A stretch of DNA of 64,000 bases from Halanaerobium hydrogeniformans (GCF_000166415.1 NC_014654.1:2542001-2606000), one strand, 5' to 3'. Counted from the stretch's first letter, positions 44,693-53,813 are shown. Made by a program: numbers and translations. The notes: generated by a model not told the origin, from the sequence alone.

Positions 44693-44721
44693 ATTATATT
44701 ATAGTTATTTGTAATTGTCAA
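44693..44721 (-). promoter_or_regulatory. Consensus promoter of the TetR-Lol-like operon
   Basis: On the minus strand TTGACA (44716-44721), 17 bp, TATAAT (44693-44698): exact consensus. With the repressor truncated it would be expected to be permanently on unless another TetR protein binds. Confidence 0.8.
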
Positions 44722-44746
44722 TAAAATTTTTTGAAAATTATTAAAG

Positions 44747-44775
44747 TTGTTTTTCAAACATATGTATGTTAAAAT
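44747..44775 (+). promoter_or_regulatory. Promoter of the YolD-like gene with LexA-like box
   Basis: TTGTTT (44747-44752), 17 bp, TAAAAT (44770-44775). Between them CAAACATATGTATG (44755-44768) matches the Firmicute LexA box (CGAACATATGTTCG) at 11 of 14 positions, placed to block RNA polymerase. Confidence 0.4.
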
Positions 44776-44814
44776 TTAAGTATCACTAATCATATTATAC
44801 GCGGGGGAATTAAA

Positions 44815-45153
44815 ATGAACTTTAAAGACAGAGGTAACAAAAAATGGACATCTTTAATGCTGGTTGAACACAGAAAAAGACTTAAAGAATTGAAAGAAAA
44901 CGAGGAGAAAGCAGAAAAACCAGAATTAGATGAGCAAGAGAAAGCAGATATCAACTATAAGTTGCTTAGAGCCTTAAAAGAAAAAATTCAGCTTGAAATT
45001 ATATATTGTGAGGATAAAATATTGAAAAAAACTAGAGGTTATTTAGAAGCCATTAATTCAAAAGAAAAATATATTTTGCTCAGTAAAAATAAAAAAAGTA
45101 AGAAAACAGAAAAAATACTTATGAAAAATCTCATTGAGTTGAAAATATTGTAA
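44815..45153 (+). CDS. YolD-like protein
   Basis: 112 aa. N-terminal FKDRGNKKWTSLMLVEHRKRL is the YolD-like (PF08863) start, followed by a Lys/Glu-rich linker and the beta-strand half (IQLEIIYCEDKILKKTRGYL...YILLSK). YolD proteins are usually next to Y-family polymerases (UvrX/ImuB type) and SOS-controlled; here no polymerase follows. GGGGG precedes the ATG. Confidence 0.7.
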   Translation: MNFKDRGNKKWTSLMLVEHRKRLKELKENEEKAEKPELDEQEKADINYKLLRALKEKIQLEIIYCEDKILKKTRGYLEAINSKEKYILLSKNKKSKKTEKILMKNLIELKIL

Positions 45154-45187
45154 ATAAATTTTTTAGAGTTTTAAAATAAGTTTAACA

Positions 45188-45228
45188 AAAACAAAAAACC
45201 CACTGAAAATCTTGACAGCTCCAGCAGG
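45188..45228 (-). terminator. Terminator of the oxidoreductase gene at 45253
   Basis: CCTGCTG / CAGTGGG stem (with wobbles) followed by TTTTTTGTTTTT on the minus strand. Confidence 0.55.
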
Positions 45229-45252
45229 CTAATTAAAGTTAATTTAATTTCA

Positions 45253-46233
45253 CTATAAATAATAGTCGGCTATAATCTTATCCATAACCTTAGTTGTTCT
45301 AGCAGCTGTTTTACCTGTAGAAGGTGATTCACCTTCTCCTAAAAGGCTTGCTACTACTTTTTCTAATAAGGGCTTTTGTACATGTTCTGGATAAGATATG
45401 TTAATTTCCGTTTTTCCTTTTTGGTTTTCTAAAATAATTGCTTTTTCATTAAATGAAGAAAAAACAATTCTACCCTGATTACCTATAATTTCATTTTCAT
45501 CAATCTCATGATAACCAGCAAAAGTCCAGTTTCCTGCGGCTTGAACTCCATTAGCAAATCTGAAAATAGCACTAACATTATCTTCTGCTTGATAATAACC
45601 AGCTTGATTCATGGCAAAACCAGCTGTTTTTTCTACGGGCCCAAAATAATAATCAAAAAGATCTAAGGTATGGGAAGCTAAATCTAAAAACTTGCCTCCC
45701 CCTGCTATATCAGGTATAACCCTCCATGGTACTGAATCAGGCTTTAATTCTTCTTTTGCAACCGGTTGAGAAAGTCGAATATTTAAAGTACGCAGTTCAC
45801 CAATTGCTCCAGCATCCAGTAATTCTTTAATTTTTAAAAAACGAGGCATTGCCCTTCGATAATATGCTACATGTAACTGAACACCATTAACTTTAGCAGA
45901 TTCTATCATTTCTTGTGCTTCCTCAAAATTCAAAGCCATCGGTTTTTCAACATAAATTGGCAAACCTGCCTCTGCTGCCATCATAGTGTGTTTTTTATGA
46001 GTAGAAGGTGGAGTAGCTATGTAAACTGCATTTACTTTAGGATCATTAATTAAATCTTCTGCTTTGTCATACCAGCTTGCAACATTATGCCTTACTGCAT
46101 AATCTTCTGCTAAATGGGCAGTTCTCCGCATAACAGCAACAAGAGAAGAATCTTTTATCTTCTTTAAAGCTGGCCCGCTTTTCTGTTCAGTCACATCTCC
46201 ACAACCAATAATCCCCCAGCGTACTTCTTCCAT
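45253..46233 (-). CDS. Gfo/Idh/MocA family oxidoreductase
   Basis: 326 aa. NAD(P)-binding Rossmann motif GIIGCGDVTEQKSGPAL, the family EKP motif in IYVEKPMALNFEEAQ (catalytic Lys), and HTLDLFDYYFGPV with the His. Oxidises or reduces sugar or inositol-type substrates; which one is not readable here. It ends the leftward set with LacI, transporter and hexuronate genes, so a sugar-acid role is likely. It is isolated from the Usp gene by a terminator. Confidence 0.85.
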   Translation of the reverse strand: MEEVRWGIIGCGDVTEQKSGPALKKIKDSSLVAVMRRTAHLAEDYAVRHNVASWYDKAEDLINDPKVNAVYIATPPSTHKKHTMMAAEAGLPIYVEKPMALNFEEAQEMIESAKVNGVQLHVAYYRRAMPRFLKIKELLDAGAIGELRTLNIRLSQPVAKEELKPDSVPWRVIPDIAGGGKFLDLASHTLDLFDYYFGPVEKTAGFAMNQAGYYQAEDNVSAIFRFANGVQAAGNWTFAGYHEIDENEIIGNQGRIVFSSFNEKAIILENQKGKTEINISYPEHVQKPLLEKVVASLLGEGESPSTGKTAARTTKVMDKIIADYYL

Positions 46234-46302
46234 TTAAAATCCTCCTCGTATAATATTTGTTACGTCAAATCTAATAGTTTTTAAAAGTTGTTTGATATTC
46301 TT

Positions 46303-46337
46303 AAAAAACCAGCCCCCTTATCTGGAAGCTGGTTTTT
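46303..46337. terminator. Terminator between Usp and Gfo/Idh genes
   Basis: AACCAGC / GCTGGTT hairpin with T or A runs on both sides, so it may stop either strand; it lies after the Usp gene in its direction. Confidence 0.75.
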
Positions 46338-46348
46338 AAATTCGTTAT

Positions 46349-46810
46349 TTATTTAACAATTAAAACAGAAATATTTGCATGCCTGACAACTTTATCACTT
46401 ATACTCCCAAGTAAAAATCTTTTAACTTTGCCCTGCCCTTTATCAGCTAGTACTATCAGATCAAACCCATTTTCTTCTGCATAATCACAAACAACATCTG
46501 CTGGATCTCCATAAAGAACTTCTTTGTTTATTTCGATACCTTTTTTATCAAAGAAAACTGCAGCCTCTTCAACAATCTTTTCTTTCTCGTTTCTTATTCT
46601 TTCTTCTTTTTGGTCCATGATTTCTGCTAAAGTCTCAGCAGAAAGATAGGAGGCCACCTCATTAAATTGATCAGTCGGGGGTTTAGCAGTTTCAGTATGA
46701 ACATGAATCAGGGTTACTTCAGAGTCCAGAGAAAGAGCCAGTTCTGCTGCCTTTTCTGCTGCCCTTTTGGAACTATCAGAACCATCAACAGCTACTAAAA
46801 TTTTGTTCAT
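46349..46810 (-). CDS. Universal stress protein (UspA family)
   Basis: 153 aa. KILVAVDGSDSSKRAAEKAAEL start and the ATP-binding tail DLIVLADKGQGKVKRFLLGSISDKVVRHANISVLIVK, with the G-x2-G-x9-G(S/T) pattern (GQGKVKRFLLGSIS). Likely binds ATP. ATG at 46810 after GGAGG; an ATG-like TTG a codon earlier is not needed. Between LacI regulator and oxidoreductase; stress or nutrient role. Confidence 0.9.
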   Translation of the reverse strand: MNKILVAVDGSDSSKRAAEKAAELALSLDSEVTLIHVHTETAKPPTDQFNEVASYLSAETLAEIMDQKEERIRNEKEKIVEEAAVFFDKKGIEINKEVLYGDPADVVCDYAEENGFDLIVLADKGQGKVKRFLLGSISDKVVRHANISVLIVK

Positions 46811-46921
46811 CAAAAATACCTCCTTCTACAATTATTTATCTTTAAAGATGCTTATACTTTATAATTCTATAATTTTAGAAAAAGACCTTTTTAATTAAGC
46901 TTTAATTTAACAAAATCTTAT

Positions 46922-47941
46922 TTATCTTAATCTAGAAGTAGAACCACGTTTTATCAAATTAACATCTAGAGTGATATTTTTCTTTGAATATTTTTCATTA
47001 TCTAAGTTTTCAATTCTATCCATTAAAATTGAAGCTGTGATTTCACCAATTTCTTTTATAGGGCGGCTGATTGTTGTTAGTGGTGGATCAGCATAACGAG
47101 AAAAATTCACATCATCAAAACCAATAACCCCAAATTGTCCAGGTACATTAAGTTGTCTGTCCTTTAATTCTTTCATTATTCCAAAAGCTGCTGAATCATT
47201 AGCAGCAAAAATACCAACTCTTCTGTCTTTAAGCTCAAAACCAGCTAGAAAATCAGAAATTTTTTGGACTCCACTTTCTTCTCTAAAAGAACCCTCTAAA
47301 ATTTTATAATCCTGAGAAGAAATATTATTATCTTTAAGTGCATCAGAAAAACCCTTGCTTCTGTCTAAAGCAGTAGCTACTTTTTTAGGCCCTGCAATAT
47401 GGAGAAAATAATCATAATTATAGTCAACTAAATGGGCAGTGGCCTGATAAGCTCCATCATAATCATTTATTCTAATTTTGTCAATTAAATCAGATTCTAT
47501 TTCTCTATCCAGCACCACCATTGGTATACCCTTTTTGGTGAGTTTATCAATATATTTTTCATCTAAGGCAGTAGAAGCTAAAATAAAACCATCAACTTGT
47601 TTTTGCATTAGATAACGCAGATAATTTTCTTCTCGCTTTTTATCCCATTCAGTATTACCAACAATAGTATAATATCCTTTTTGATTTAAAGTTTTTTCAA
47701 TACTTTTTACAAGACTAGCATAATACATATTAGCAATATCTGCAATCAAAATACCCACAGAATTTGTATTTTTAGTTACTAGTCCTCTAGCTAAACCATT
47801 TGGAATATAGTCAAGCTCTTCCACTGCCGCTAATACAGCTCTTTCCTTTTCTTTAGAAACATTAGCATTTTGATTCATAACCCTAGAAACAGTAGAAATT
47901 GAAACATTTGCCTTTGCTGCTACATCATTAATTGAAACCAT
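46922..47941 (-). CDS. LacI-family transcriptional regulator
   Basis: 339 aa. N-terminal LacI HTH SINDVAAKANVSISTVSRVMN and hinge PNGLARGLVTKNT, then a periplasmic-binding-like domain (VGILIADIANMYYASLVKSIE; FAANDSAAFGIMKEL; VIGFDDVNFSRYADPPLTTI). Probable regulator of the uxuA set; the operator at 51154 has the LacI/CcpA pattern. Located 53 bp after the transporter gene in the same direction. Confidence 0.9.
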   Translation of the reverse strand: MVSINDVAAKANVSISTVSRVMNQNANVSKEKERAVLAAVEELDYIPNGLARGLVTKNTNSVGILIADIANMYYASLVKSIEKTLNQKGYYTIVGNTEWDKKREENYLRYLMQKQVDGFILASTALDEKYIDKLTKKGIPMVVLDREIESDLIDKIRINDYDGAYQATAHLVDYNYDYFLHIAGPKKVATALDRSKGFSDALKDNNISSQDYKILEGSFREESGVQKISDFLAGFELKDRRVGIFAANDSAAFGIMKELKDRQLNVPGQFGVIGFDDVNFSRYADPPLTTISRPIKEIGEITASILMDRIENLDNEKYSKKNITLDVNLIKRGSTSRLR

Positions 47942-47994
47942 TTGATCCCCTTCTTAAAATTAATTTGATTTGAACTAACTGTTAGATCTAGAAT

Positions 47995-48921
47995 TTAAAC
48001 TGTTAAATATACAAAAATCGGCAGAGTTAAGCCCATAAATAAAATTGTTGCAAAGATAGCTTCTGAAGCAAAATTACTTGGTCTGCCATATTTTTGCAAA
48101 ATCACTGAAGAACTAGCAAAAACAGGCATTGCAGATAAAATAGTTATTACTCCTCTTAAAAGGGGTCCTAAAGAAAAAATTCCCAGACTAAAATAAACAA
48201 CACCTGGTAAAAAGATTAGCCTTAAAAAAGAAAGTAAATAGATTTTTTTATTTCCCAATACTGATTTAAAGTCGCTTTTCCCGAGTTGTAAACCAATAAA
48301 GATCATAGCAAGGGGGACTGTAATAACTCCAATACTATTAGTTGTATTAAGAATGACCTGAGGAAGTTCAATACCTAAAAGTACAATTACCAGTCCAATT
48401 AAAAGAGCGATAATAGGTGGTGAGAACATATTTCCCAGGAAATTGCTGTTTTCTTTTTCTTTTTTTTCTTTTAACATTGAAACTCCCAAAGTCCATAAAA
48501 TTATTTGCATTCCAAAATCATAAAGAATAGCTAAAATTAAACCCTGGCTGCCAAAAAGAGCCAGACAAATTGGGGCTCCTACAAAAATATTATTGCTAAA
48601 TGCTGTTATAAAAGTGAACTCTTCTCTTTCTTTTTTTGAATAGCTAAGCTTTTTGCCGATAAAAATTACAGCTGCTATTGTTATCAAAGTAATTACTATC
48701 GCAGCAGCGGGTACAATCAAATATTCTCTTAGCATATTTAAATCAAAATCTATAATTATATTTGTAAAAATTAAAGCTGGAAAGGCAATATCAATTGTCA
48801 GTTCTGCTATTCCTTTTTCTGCTGACTGATTGATTTTATTAAAACGGTTCAAATAAAATCCAAGGCTAATTAAAACCCCCATTAAAAATAATTGTTCTAA
48901 GACCGAAAAAATTCCCGTCAT
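47995..48921 (-). CDS. AEC family transporter (auxin efflux carrier type)
   Basis: 308 aa with about ten membrane segments (e.g. LFLMGVLISLGFYLNRF; AELTIDIAFPALIFTNIII; IITLITIAAVIFIGKKL; FLRLIFLPGVVYFSLGIF). The AEC motif is seen in 'AELTIDIAFPALIFTNI' and 'TAFSNNIFVGAPICLALFG'. In this context it may carry hexuronate or a mannonate-related acid. Confidence 0.85.
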   Translation of the reverse strand: MTGIFSVLEQLFLMGVLISLGFYLNRFNKINQSAEKGIAELTIDIAFPALIFTNIIIDFDLNMLREYLIVPAAAIVITLITIAAVIFIGKKLSYSKKEREEFTFITAFSNNIFVGAPICLALFGSQGLILAILYDFGMQIILWTLGVSMLKEKKEKENSNFLGNMFSPPIIALLIGLVIVLLGIELPQVILNTTNSIGVITVPLAMIFIGLQLGKSDFKSVLGNKKIYLLSFLRLIFLPGVVYFSLGIFSLGPLLRGVITILSAMPVFASSSVILQKYGRPSNFASEAIFATILFMGLTLPIFVYLTV

Positions 48922-49044
48922 CTCTATAGAGCCTCCTATTAAATTTACTGTTTTAACTATTATGACTTTGGCTGTTTAAATGATTAATATAAATAGTATA
49001 TTAATTTGCTCAATATTGCAAGAAAAAATAATTATGGTTGGGAA

Positions 49045-49073
49045 GCTCATCTATAATAAGATGAGCCCCCATT
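49045..49073. terminator. Intercistronic hairpin before the SDR gene end
   Basis: GCTCATCT / AGATGAGC with a 7-nt loop between the SDR and AEC genes. On the minus strand no T run follows (TTCCCAACC), so it may attenuate or stabilise rather than stop transcription. Confidence 0.4.
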
Positions 49074-49103
49074 TTAATTTATTAATTCTCTATCTTTTAT
49101 AGT

Positions 49104-49961
49104 CTAAACTCCAGAATATGCCGAAAATCCACCATCAATAGGAATAACTGTTCCGGTTACAAATCCTGATGCCTTTGGGCTTACCAGCCAGAATAAAGTG
49201 CCTAATAGTTCTTCTGCTTCACCAAAGCGGTCCATTGGAGTTTGTCCCAGAATTTTTTTCGCTCTAGCACTATAATCTCCATCTTCATCTCTCAATAAAG
49301 CCTGGTTTTGTTCTGTTTCGAAAAAACCAGGTGCCAGGGCGTTAACCCTTACTCCTACTTTTGAAAGATGGACAGCTAACCATTGAGTAAAGTTTGATAC
49401 TGCAGCTTTAGCTCCACTATAAGCTGGAATTCTTGTTAATGGTGTAAACGCATTCATTGAAGATACATTAATAATTGTAGAATTTTCTTTTTTAGCCATA
49501 TCTTGAGAAAAAACCTGTGAGGTTAATAATGCTCCTAAGAAATTCAAGTTAAAGACAAACTGAATTCCACCTGCATCAAGATCAAAAAAAGTAGTAATAT
49601 CTTCTTCTACTCCTTCAAGATCAGCTGGTTCTAAATAATCTTTAGTAGTAGTTCCACTGGGGTGATTTCCACCAGCACCATTTATTAAAATATCACAACT
49701 GCCAAGTTTTTCTCTAACAGTTTTCCTTGCTTCTTCCAAGCTTTCTTTTTCAAGGATATTTGTTTTAATCACTAGTGCTGTTCCACCAGCTTTTGTAATT
49801 TTTGCAGCAACTTTTTCAGCACCTTCTAAATTTATATCTAAAATAGCCACAGATGCCCCTGCTTCAGCAAGTGCCTCAGAAAAGGTACTGCAAAGAACTC
49901 CTGCTCCACCAGTAACAACAGCAACTTTTTTTGACAAATCTAACTCAAATGGTAATTCCAT
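49104..49961 (-). CDS. SDR family D-mannonate (fructuronate) oxidoreductase
   Basis: 285 aa short-chain dehydrogenase. TGGAGVLCSTFSEALAEAGA is the cofactor Gly motif, NGAGGNHPSG the conserved NAG region, and catalytic S-Y-K appear as INVSSMNAFTPLTRIPAYSGAKAA. Its size and the insertion region (DYLEPADLEGVEED) match YjmF/SDR-type fructuronate reductases. Paired with uxuA it would form the two-step fructuronate to 2-keto-3-deoxygluconate route. Confidence 0.85.
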   Translation of the reverse strand: MELPFELDLSKKVAVVTGGAGVLCSTFSEALAEAGASVAILDINLEGAEKVAAKITKAGGTALVIKTNILEKESLEEARKTVREKLGSCDILINGAGGNHPSGTTTKDYLEPADLEGVEEDITTFFDLDAGGIQFVFNLNFLGALLTSQVFSQDMAKKENSTIINVSSMNAFTPLTRIPAYSGAKAAVSNFTQWLAVHLSKVGVRVNALAPGFFETEQNQALLRDEDGDYSARAKKILGQTPMDRFGEAEELLGTLFWLVSPKASGFVTGTVIPIDGGFSAYSGV

Positions 49962-50080
49962 AAATTTTACCTCCTAAAATTTTACTTTCATTAATAATTT
50001 TATTTGCTATAAAAAAGAGCAGACACTTATTAAAATTTGATTTATAAATGCCTGCTTTTATTTCTAAACGAATAAAGACA

Positions 50081-51121
50081 TTATTTCTTTGATTTTTTTA
50101 TTGCTTCCCAGAGTCCATTCAGATAAGTAGCTCCTAAAGCGCGATCATATAAACCATAACCAGGTTTACCGGTCTCTCCCCAGATCATTCTGCCATGATC
50201 GGGACGAAGCGGTCCTTCAAAACCAACATCATGATATGCTTTCATAATTTCATACATATCAAGTGATCCTTTTTCACTCAAATGAGCTGACTCCTCAAAA
50301 CTATTTTCACCTGTTAGCTTAATATTTCTAACATGGGCGAAGTGAATTCTACTACCAAACTCTCTAATAAGTTCAGGAACATCATTATCCGGGTTTACCC
50401 CTAGTGAACCGGAACAAAGCGCTAAACCATTAGCAGGACTATCATATAAATCTAAAAATCTCCGTAAATTTTCTTGACCAACAATTATTCTAGGAAGACC
50501 AAAAATAGACCATGGTGGATCATCTGGGTGGATTGCCATTTTAATATTTTCTTCTTCTGCAACAGGAATTATTTGATCTAAAAAGTATTTTAGATTCTCC
50601 CAAAGTTTTTCTTCATTAATTTCATGATATGCTGACATTAAGTTGTTTAATTCTTCAGTATCATAACTAGTGTCCCAGCCTGGTAGATCGAGTTCTCCAC
50701 TTAAAGGGTCCATTTTTTCAACTTCTTCTTCATTATAAATAAGTGCTTGAGAACCATCTTCTAATTCATAGTCTAATTCAGAGCGTGTCCAGTCAAACAC
50801 AGGCATAAAGTTATAAGTTACTACCTCTATTCCTGCTTTAGCAAGATTTTTAAGTGTCTTTTTATAATTTTCTATATACAGATCTCTCGGCTCAATCCCC
50901 AATTTAATTTCTTCAGGAACAGGTACACTCTCTATTGCAGATATTTCTAACCCCTCTGCTTCCACCTTATTTTTTAAATTTACAATTTTTTCGTAGGGCC
51001 ATTCCTCTCCAGCGGGTATATCATAAATTGCAGTCACAATCCCTACCATACCAGGTATTTGTCTGATTTTTTCCAAAGTTACTGGATCATCATCTCCATA
51101 CCAACGAAAAGATAATTTCAT
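50081..51121 (-). CDS. uxuA: Mannonate dehydratase
   Basis: 346 aa. It dehydrates D-mannonate to 2-keto-3-deoxygluconate. Typical start [51 protein letters not shown] (metal-binding region), [22 protein letters not shown] and [13 protein letters not shown]. Motif set diagnostic. First gene of the hexuronate set; operator lies about 33 bp upstream of its ATG. Confidence 0.95.
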   Translation of the reverse strand: MKLSFRWYGDDDPVTLEKIRQIPGMVGIVTAIYDIPAGEEWPYEKIVNLKNKVEAEGLEISAIESVPVPEEIKLGIEPRDLYIENYKKTLKNLAKAGIEVVTYNFMPVFDWTRSELDYELEDGSQALIYNEEEVEKMDPLSGELDLPGWDTSYDTEELNNLMSAYHEINEEKLWENLKYFLDQIIPVAEEENIKMAIHPDDPPWSIFGLPRIIVGQENLRRFLDLYDSPANGLALCSGSLGVNPDNDVPELIREFGSRIHFAHVRNIKLTGENSFEESAHLSEKGSLDMYEIMKAYHDVGFEGPLRPDHGRMIWGETGKPGYGLYDRALGATYLNGLWEAIKKSKK

Positions 51122-51153
51122 TAAATCACTCCTTTTTTAATGTTATTTGCTTT

Positions 51154-51169
51154 TTGAAAGCGTTTTCAA
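51154..51169. promoter_or_regulatory. LacI/CcpA-type operator upstream of uxuA
   Basis: TTGAAAGCGTTTTCAA: 16-bp palindrome with one mismatch, matching cre (TGWAARCGYTWNCW) and LacI-family sites. Binding could be by CcpA (catabolite repression) or by the LacI regulator encoded at 46922. Confidence 0.6.
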
Positions 51170-51278
51170 GACTTGTAAAAAATTTTTTTCTCTATATAAT
51201 TTTAGTTCTTCATTTAAATTAAAATTCCTGCTTCTTTATTGATCTCAACAACAAATTATACTTTTTAGCAACAAATTA

Positions 51279-51323
51279 TATAAAAGCAGCCTCAAAAGAC
51301 ATAGTTCCTCTTCAAGACTGCTT
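51279..51323 (-). terminator. Terminator after rplI
   Basis: AAGCAG / CTGCTT long stem with AGTCT/AGGCT extension, followed by TTTTAT on the minus strand, just after the rplI stop. Confidence 0.6.
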
Positions 51324-51332
51324 ATTATGAAT

Positions 51333-51776
51333 TTACTTTTCTTCTAATTTAACATTTAGTTCAGCTGTTATATCATCATAGAGTTTAACCTCAACCTTAT
51401 GCATACCTAATGTTTTTATAGAATCAGTTAGCTCTACCTTTCTTTTATCAATATCATAACCTTTTTCTGCAGCAGCTTCTGCAATATCTTTAGTGTTCAC
51501 AGAGCCAAACAGCCTGCCACTTTCTCCGGCTTTAACCTTTAAAACAAACTTTTCTGCTTCTAATTTAGCTTTAAGCTTTTTTGCCTCTTCTTTTTTTTCG
51601 CTTTCTATTCTCTCTTTTTTTGCTTCTTTTTCTCTAATTTCCTTAATTTTTCCTTTAGTCGCCTCTACAGCTAAACCCCTTGGAAATAAATAATTTCTTG
51701 CATATCCATCTGCAACATCTACCACATCACCTTGTGAACCAAGTTTCTTTACATCTTCAGTTAAAACTACTTTCAT
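51333..51776 (-). CDS. rplI: 50S ribosomal protein L9
   Basis: 147 aa, the standard length. N-terminal MKVVLTEDVKKLGSQGDVVDVADGYARNYLFPRGLAVEAT is diagnostic, followed by a long connecting helix rich in Lys/Glu and the C-terminal RNA-binding domain (VKAGESGRLFGSVNTKDIA). AGGAGG precedes the ATG. Follows DUF2232 and rpsR in the same direction. Confidence 0.97.
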   Translation of the reverse strand: MKVVLTEDVKKLGSQGDVVDVADGYARNYLFPRGLAVEATKGKIKEIREKEAKKERIESEKKEEAKKLKAKLEAEKFVLKVKAGESGRLFGSVNTKDIAEAAAEKGYDIDKRKVELTDSIKTLGMHKVEVKLYDDITAELNVKLEEK

Positions 51777-51805
51777 TCTTTATACCTCCTTTGAGTTATA
51801 AAATC

Positions 51806-52687
51806 TTACCCTGGTTGACTGCTTTGATTGCGAAGATTAAACCACAGATCAATTAAACCGAGTAAAATTAATACCATAAATATTGGTGGGAAAACAAAAA
51901 TCAAAAATATTATAAAAGTTTTGAGTAACAATGAACTATTTCTAGATGATAAAAAATACATCAAAACTCCAAATCCCTGCACAAAAGCCAGAAAAAATAA
52001 GTAGACATGTAAATTTAAAAATATCAGATTTGAACGCATCAAAATAGAAATTACAATTAAAATGGACATCGGCCATCGTGGTAAATACCAACTGCTAACC
52101 GTTTTATATAAATCAATATTTAAGCCTCTTCTGCGTAAATACCAGGCTGATAAATAATAATTAAAAATCCCGGTTACAGTTGCTGTAACAGCCAGTAAAG
52201 ATGGGAAAATCATTCTTATGTATATCATCTGTGCTCTGATTAGTTGTTCTAAATTTTGATCTTGCAGCTCAGCACCTAAAGTGTTAATAGCTTCTTGGAT
52301 TAAATTTTCATAATTTAGAGCAACCATGTTGGCTGAAATATAAACAACTAAGGCCTGTGAAATCATAACTGCTATTACAGAAATAATCAGGGTTTTTAAA
52401 GGTGAAAGATCTTCTTTAATAACATTTCCAATTATAAAACCAACCATCCCAAACCCAATTACAGTTATTAAACCCATAAAAGCTCCAAAAAAGATCCCAT
52501 TTAATAGTGCTGCTGCAGCTATCACTAAAATTACACGGGGAGTTTCTGCCTTTTGAACAAGATAAACTATCGGCACCGGCCAAAGCAGCATAACTGCTAA
52601 AGACAGAAAGGGAAACAGATAATTTATGGCAGTTAAAATTACTATATATGCTAAAACTCTTATACTGTCCTTATACTCTTTTATCAT
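51806..52687 (-). CDS. DUF2232 family membrane protein (YybS-like)
   Basis: 293 aa with eight or so membrane segments (VLAYIVILTAINYLFPFLSL; LAVMLLWPVPIVYLVQKAE; LLNGIFFGAFMGLITVIGFG...). Position between rpsR and rplI equals that of yybS in B. subtilis. Function unknown; possibly a transporter component. Confidence 0.8.
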   Translation of the reverse strand: MIKEYKDSIRVLAYIVILTAINYLFPFLSLAVMLLWPVPIVYLVQKAETPRVILVIAAAALLNGIFFGAFMGLITVIGFGMVGFIIGNVIKEDLSPLKTLIISVIAVMISQALVVYISANMVALNYENLIQEAINTLGAELQDQNLEQLIRAQMIYIRMIFPSLLAVTATVTGIFNYYLSAWYLRRRGLNIDLYKTVSSWYLPRWPMSILIVISILMRSNLIFLNLHVYLFFLAFVQGFGVLMYFLSSRNSSLLLKTFIIFLIFVFPPIFMVLILLGLIDLWFNLRNQSSQPG

Positions 52688-52720
52688 AGATTATATCACC
52701 TCTTATGCTGGCCAGCAATG

Positions 52721-52762
52721 ATTAAAAAAAGGAGGCTCCAGCATAGACTTTGCCCCCTTTTC
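52721..52762 (-). terminator. Terminator after rpsR
   Basis: AAAGG(G)GGC / GCC(T)CCTTT stem, then seven T on the minus strand. Confidence 0.75.
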
Positions 52763-52771
52763 ATTAAATAC

Positions 52772-52984
52772 TTATTCTTTTACATAAGGCAGTAAAGCAA
52801 TTGCACGTGCTCTTTTTACTGCTATGGTAATATCACGTTGATGCTTTGAACAGTTACCAGTTGTTCTGCGCGGCATGATTTTGCCACGATCTGTCAGATA
52901 TCTTTTTAAAGTTCTCAGATCTTTATAATCTATAGTTTTATCACTACCACAAAAATGGCATGATTTATTACGACCTCTAGGCAT
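52772..52984 (-). CDS. rpsR: 30S ribosomal protein S18
   Basis: 70 aa. [42 protein letters not shown] retains a Cys-rich zinc-type N-terminus (C10, C13) seen in Firmicute S18. 28 bp after ssb, in the order rpsF-ssb-rpsR. Confidence 0.97.
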   Translation of the reverse strand: MPRGRNKSCHFCGSDKTIDYKDLRTLKRYLTDRGKIMPRRTTGNCSKHQRDITIAVKRARAIALLPYVKE

Positions 52985-53012
52985 TTATTTTACCTCCTTT
53001 GTAAATCTAAAC

Positions 53013-53489
53013 TTAAAATGGAACATCAAAATCATCCTCATCAAAATTGTCATCAAATTGAGCATCAAAGTCATCATCTTGCGAAGCTTTTTTATTACTC
53101 GCAGCTTTTTGATTGCTGTCTTGATTCTGATTATTTTGAGGCTGAGCTTGTCCACGATTTGTATTCTGGTTTTTCCCAAAATCTAGAAAACGAACATTAT
53201 CTGCATTAACTTCAGGATTAATATAGGTTCGATTATTATTTTCACTTTTACGTATTTGCAGTGATCCATCAACGCCAACCAATCTACCTTTACCAAGATG
53301 ACGGGCACAGTTTTCCGCTAAACCCCGCCAGGTAACTATGTTAATAAAATCAACATCTCTATCTCCCTGGCGATTAGTGTAATTTCTTTCTACTGCCAGC
53401 GTAAAATTACAAACTGGAGTCCCATTGCTTGTATAACGGAGTTCTGGATCTCTTGTCAGGCGGCCGATCAAAACTATTCTATTTAACAA
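53013..53489 (-). CDS. ssb: Single-strand DNA-binding protein
   Basis: 158 aa. OB fold MLNRIVLIGRLTRDPELRYT with GTPVCNFTLAVER; a Gln/Asn linker (NTNRGQAQPQNNQNQ) and the acidic tail ending DDFDVPF, the partner-binding tip. Between rpsF and rpsR as in most Firmicutes. Confidence 0.96.
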   Translation of the reverse strand: MLNRIVLIGRLTRDPELRYTSNGTPVCNFTLAVERNYTNRQGDRDVDFINIVTWRGLAENCARHLGKGRLVGVDGSLQIRKSENNNRTYINPEVNADNVRFLDFGKNQNTNRGQAQPQNNQNQDSNQKAASNKKASQDDDFDAQFDDNFDEDDFDVPF

Positions 53490-53513
53490 AACAATTCACC
53501 ACCTAAATATATA

Positions 53514-53813
53514 TTAAGATTCTTTTTTTACTACTAAATAACGAATAACACCATCCATAATCTTAAAAATTCTTTCCAATTCTTTTACAACAGAAGTTTT
53601 AGCATTCATTTCTAAAATTGTATAATCACCGGAACGGTAATCTTTAATCTCATATGCAAGCTGCCTCTTACCCCAGGCATCTACTTCTGTAATTTCTCCA
53701 TCATGATCGAGAATAGTATTTTTTACCCTTGTTAAAATCTGTTCTTTTTCTTCATCTTCAAGATCAGGTTTAAGTACAAAAGTTGTTTCATAAGTTCTTG
53801 TTTTCAATTCCAT
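53514..53813 (-). CDS. rpsF: 30S ribosomal protein S6
   Basis: 99 aa. YETTFVLKPDLEDEEKEQIL, then AWGKRQLAYEIKDYRSGDYTILEM with the family WGKRRLAY signature. Strong AGGTGA ribosome site. First gene of rpsF-ssb-rpsR, with a leader that may be autoregulated. Confidence 0.97.
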   Translation of the reverse strand: MELKTRTYETTFVLKPDLEDEEKEQILTRVKNTILDHDGEITEVDAWGKRQLAYEIKDYRSGDYTILEMNAKTSVVKELERIFKIMDGVIRYLVVKKES

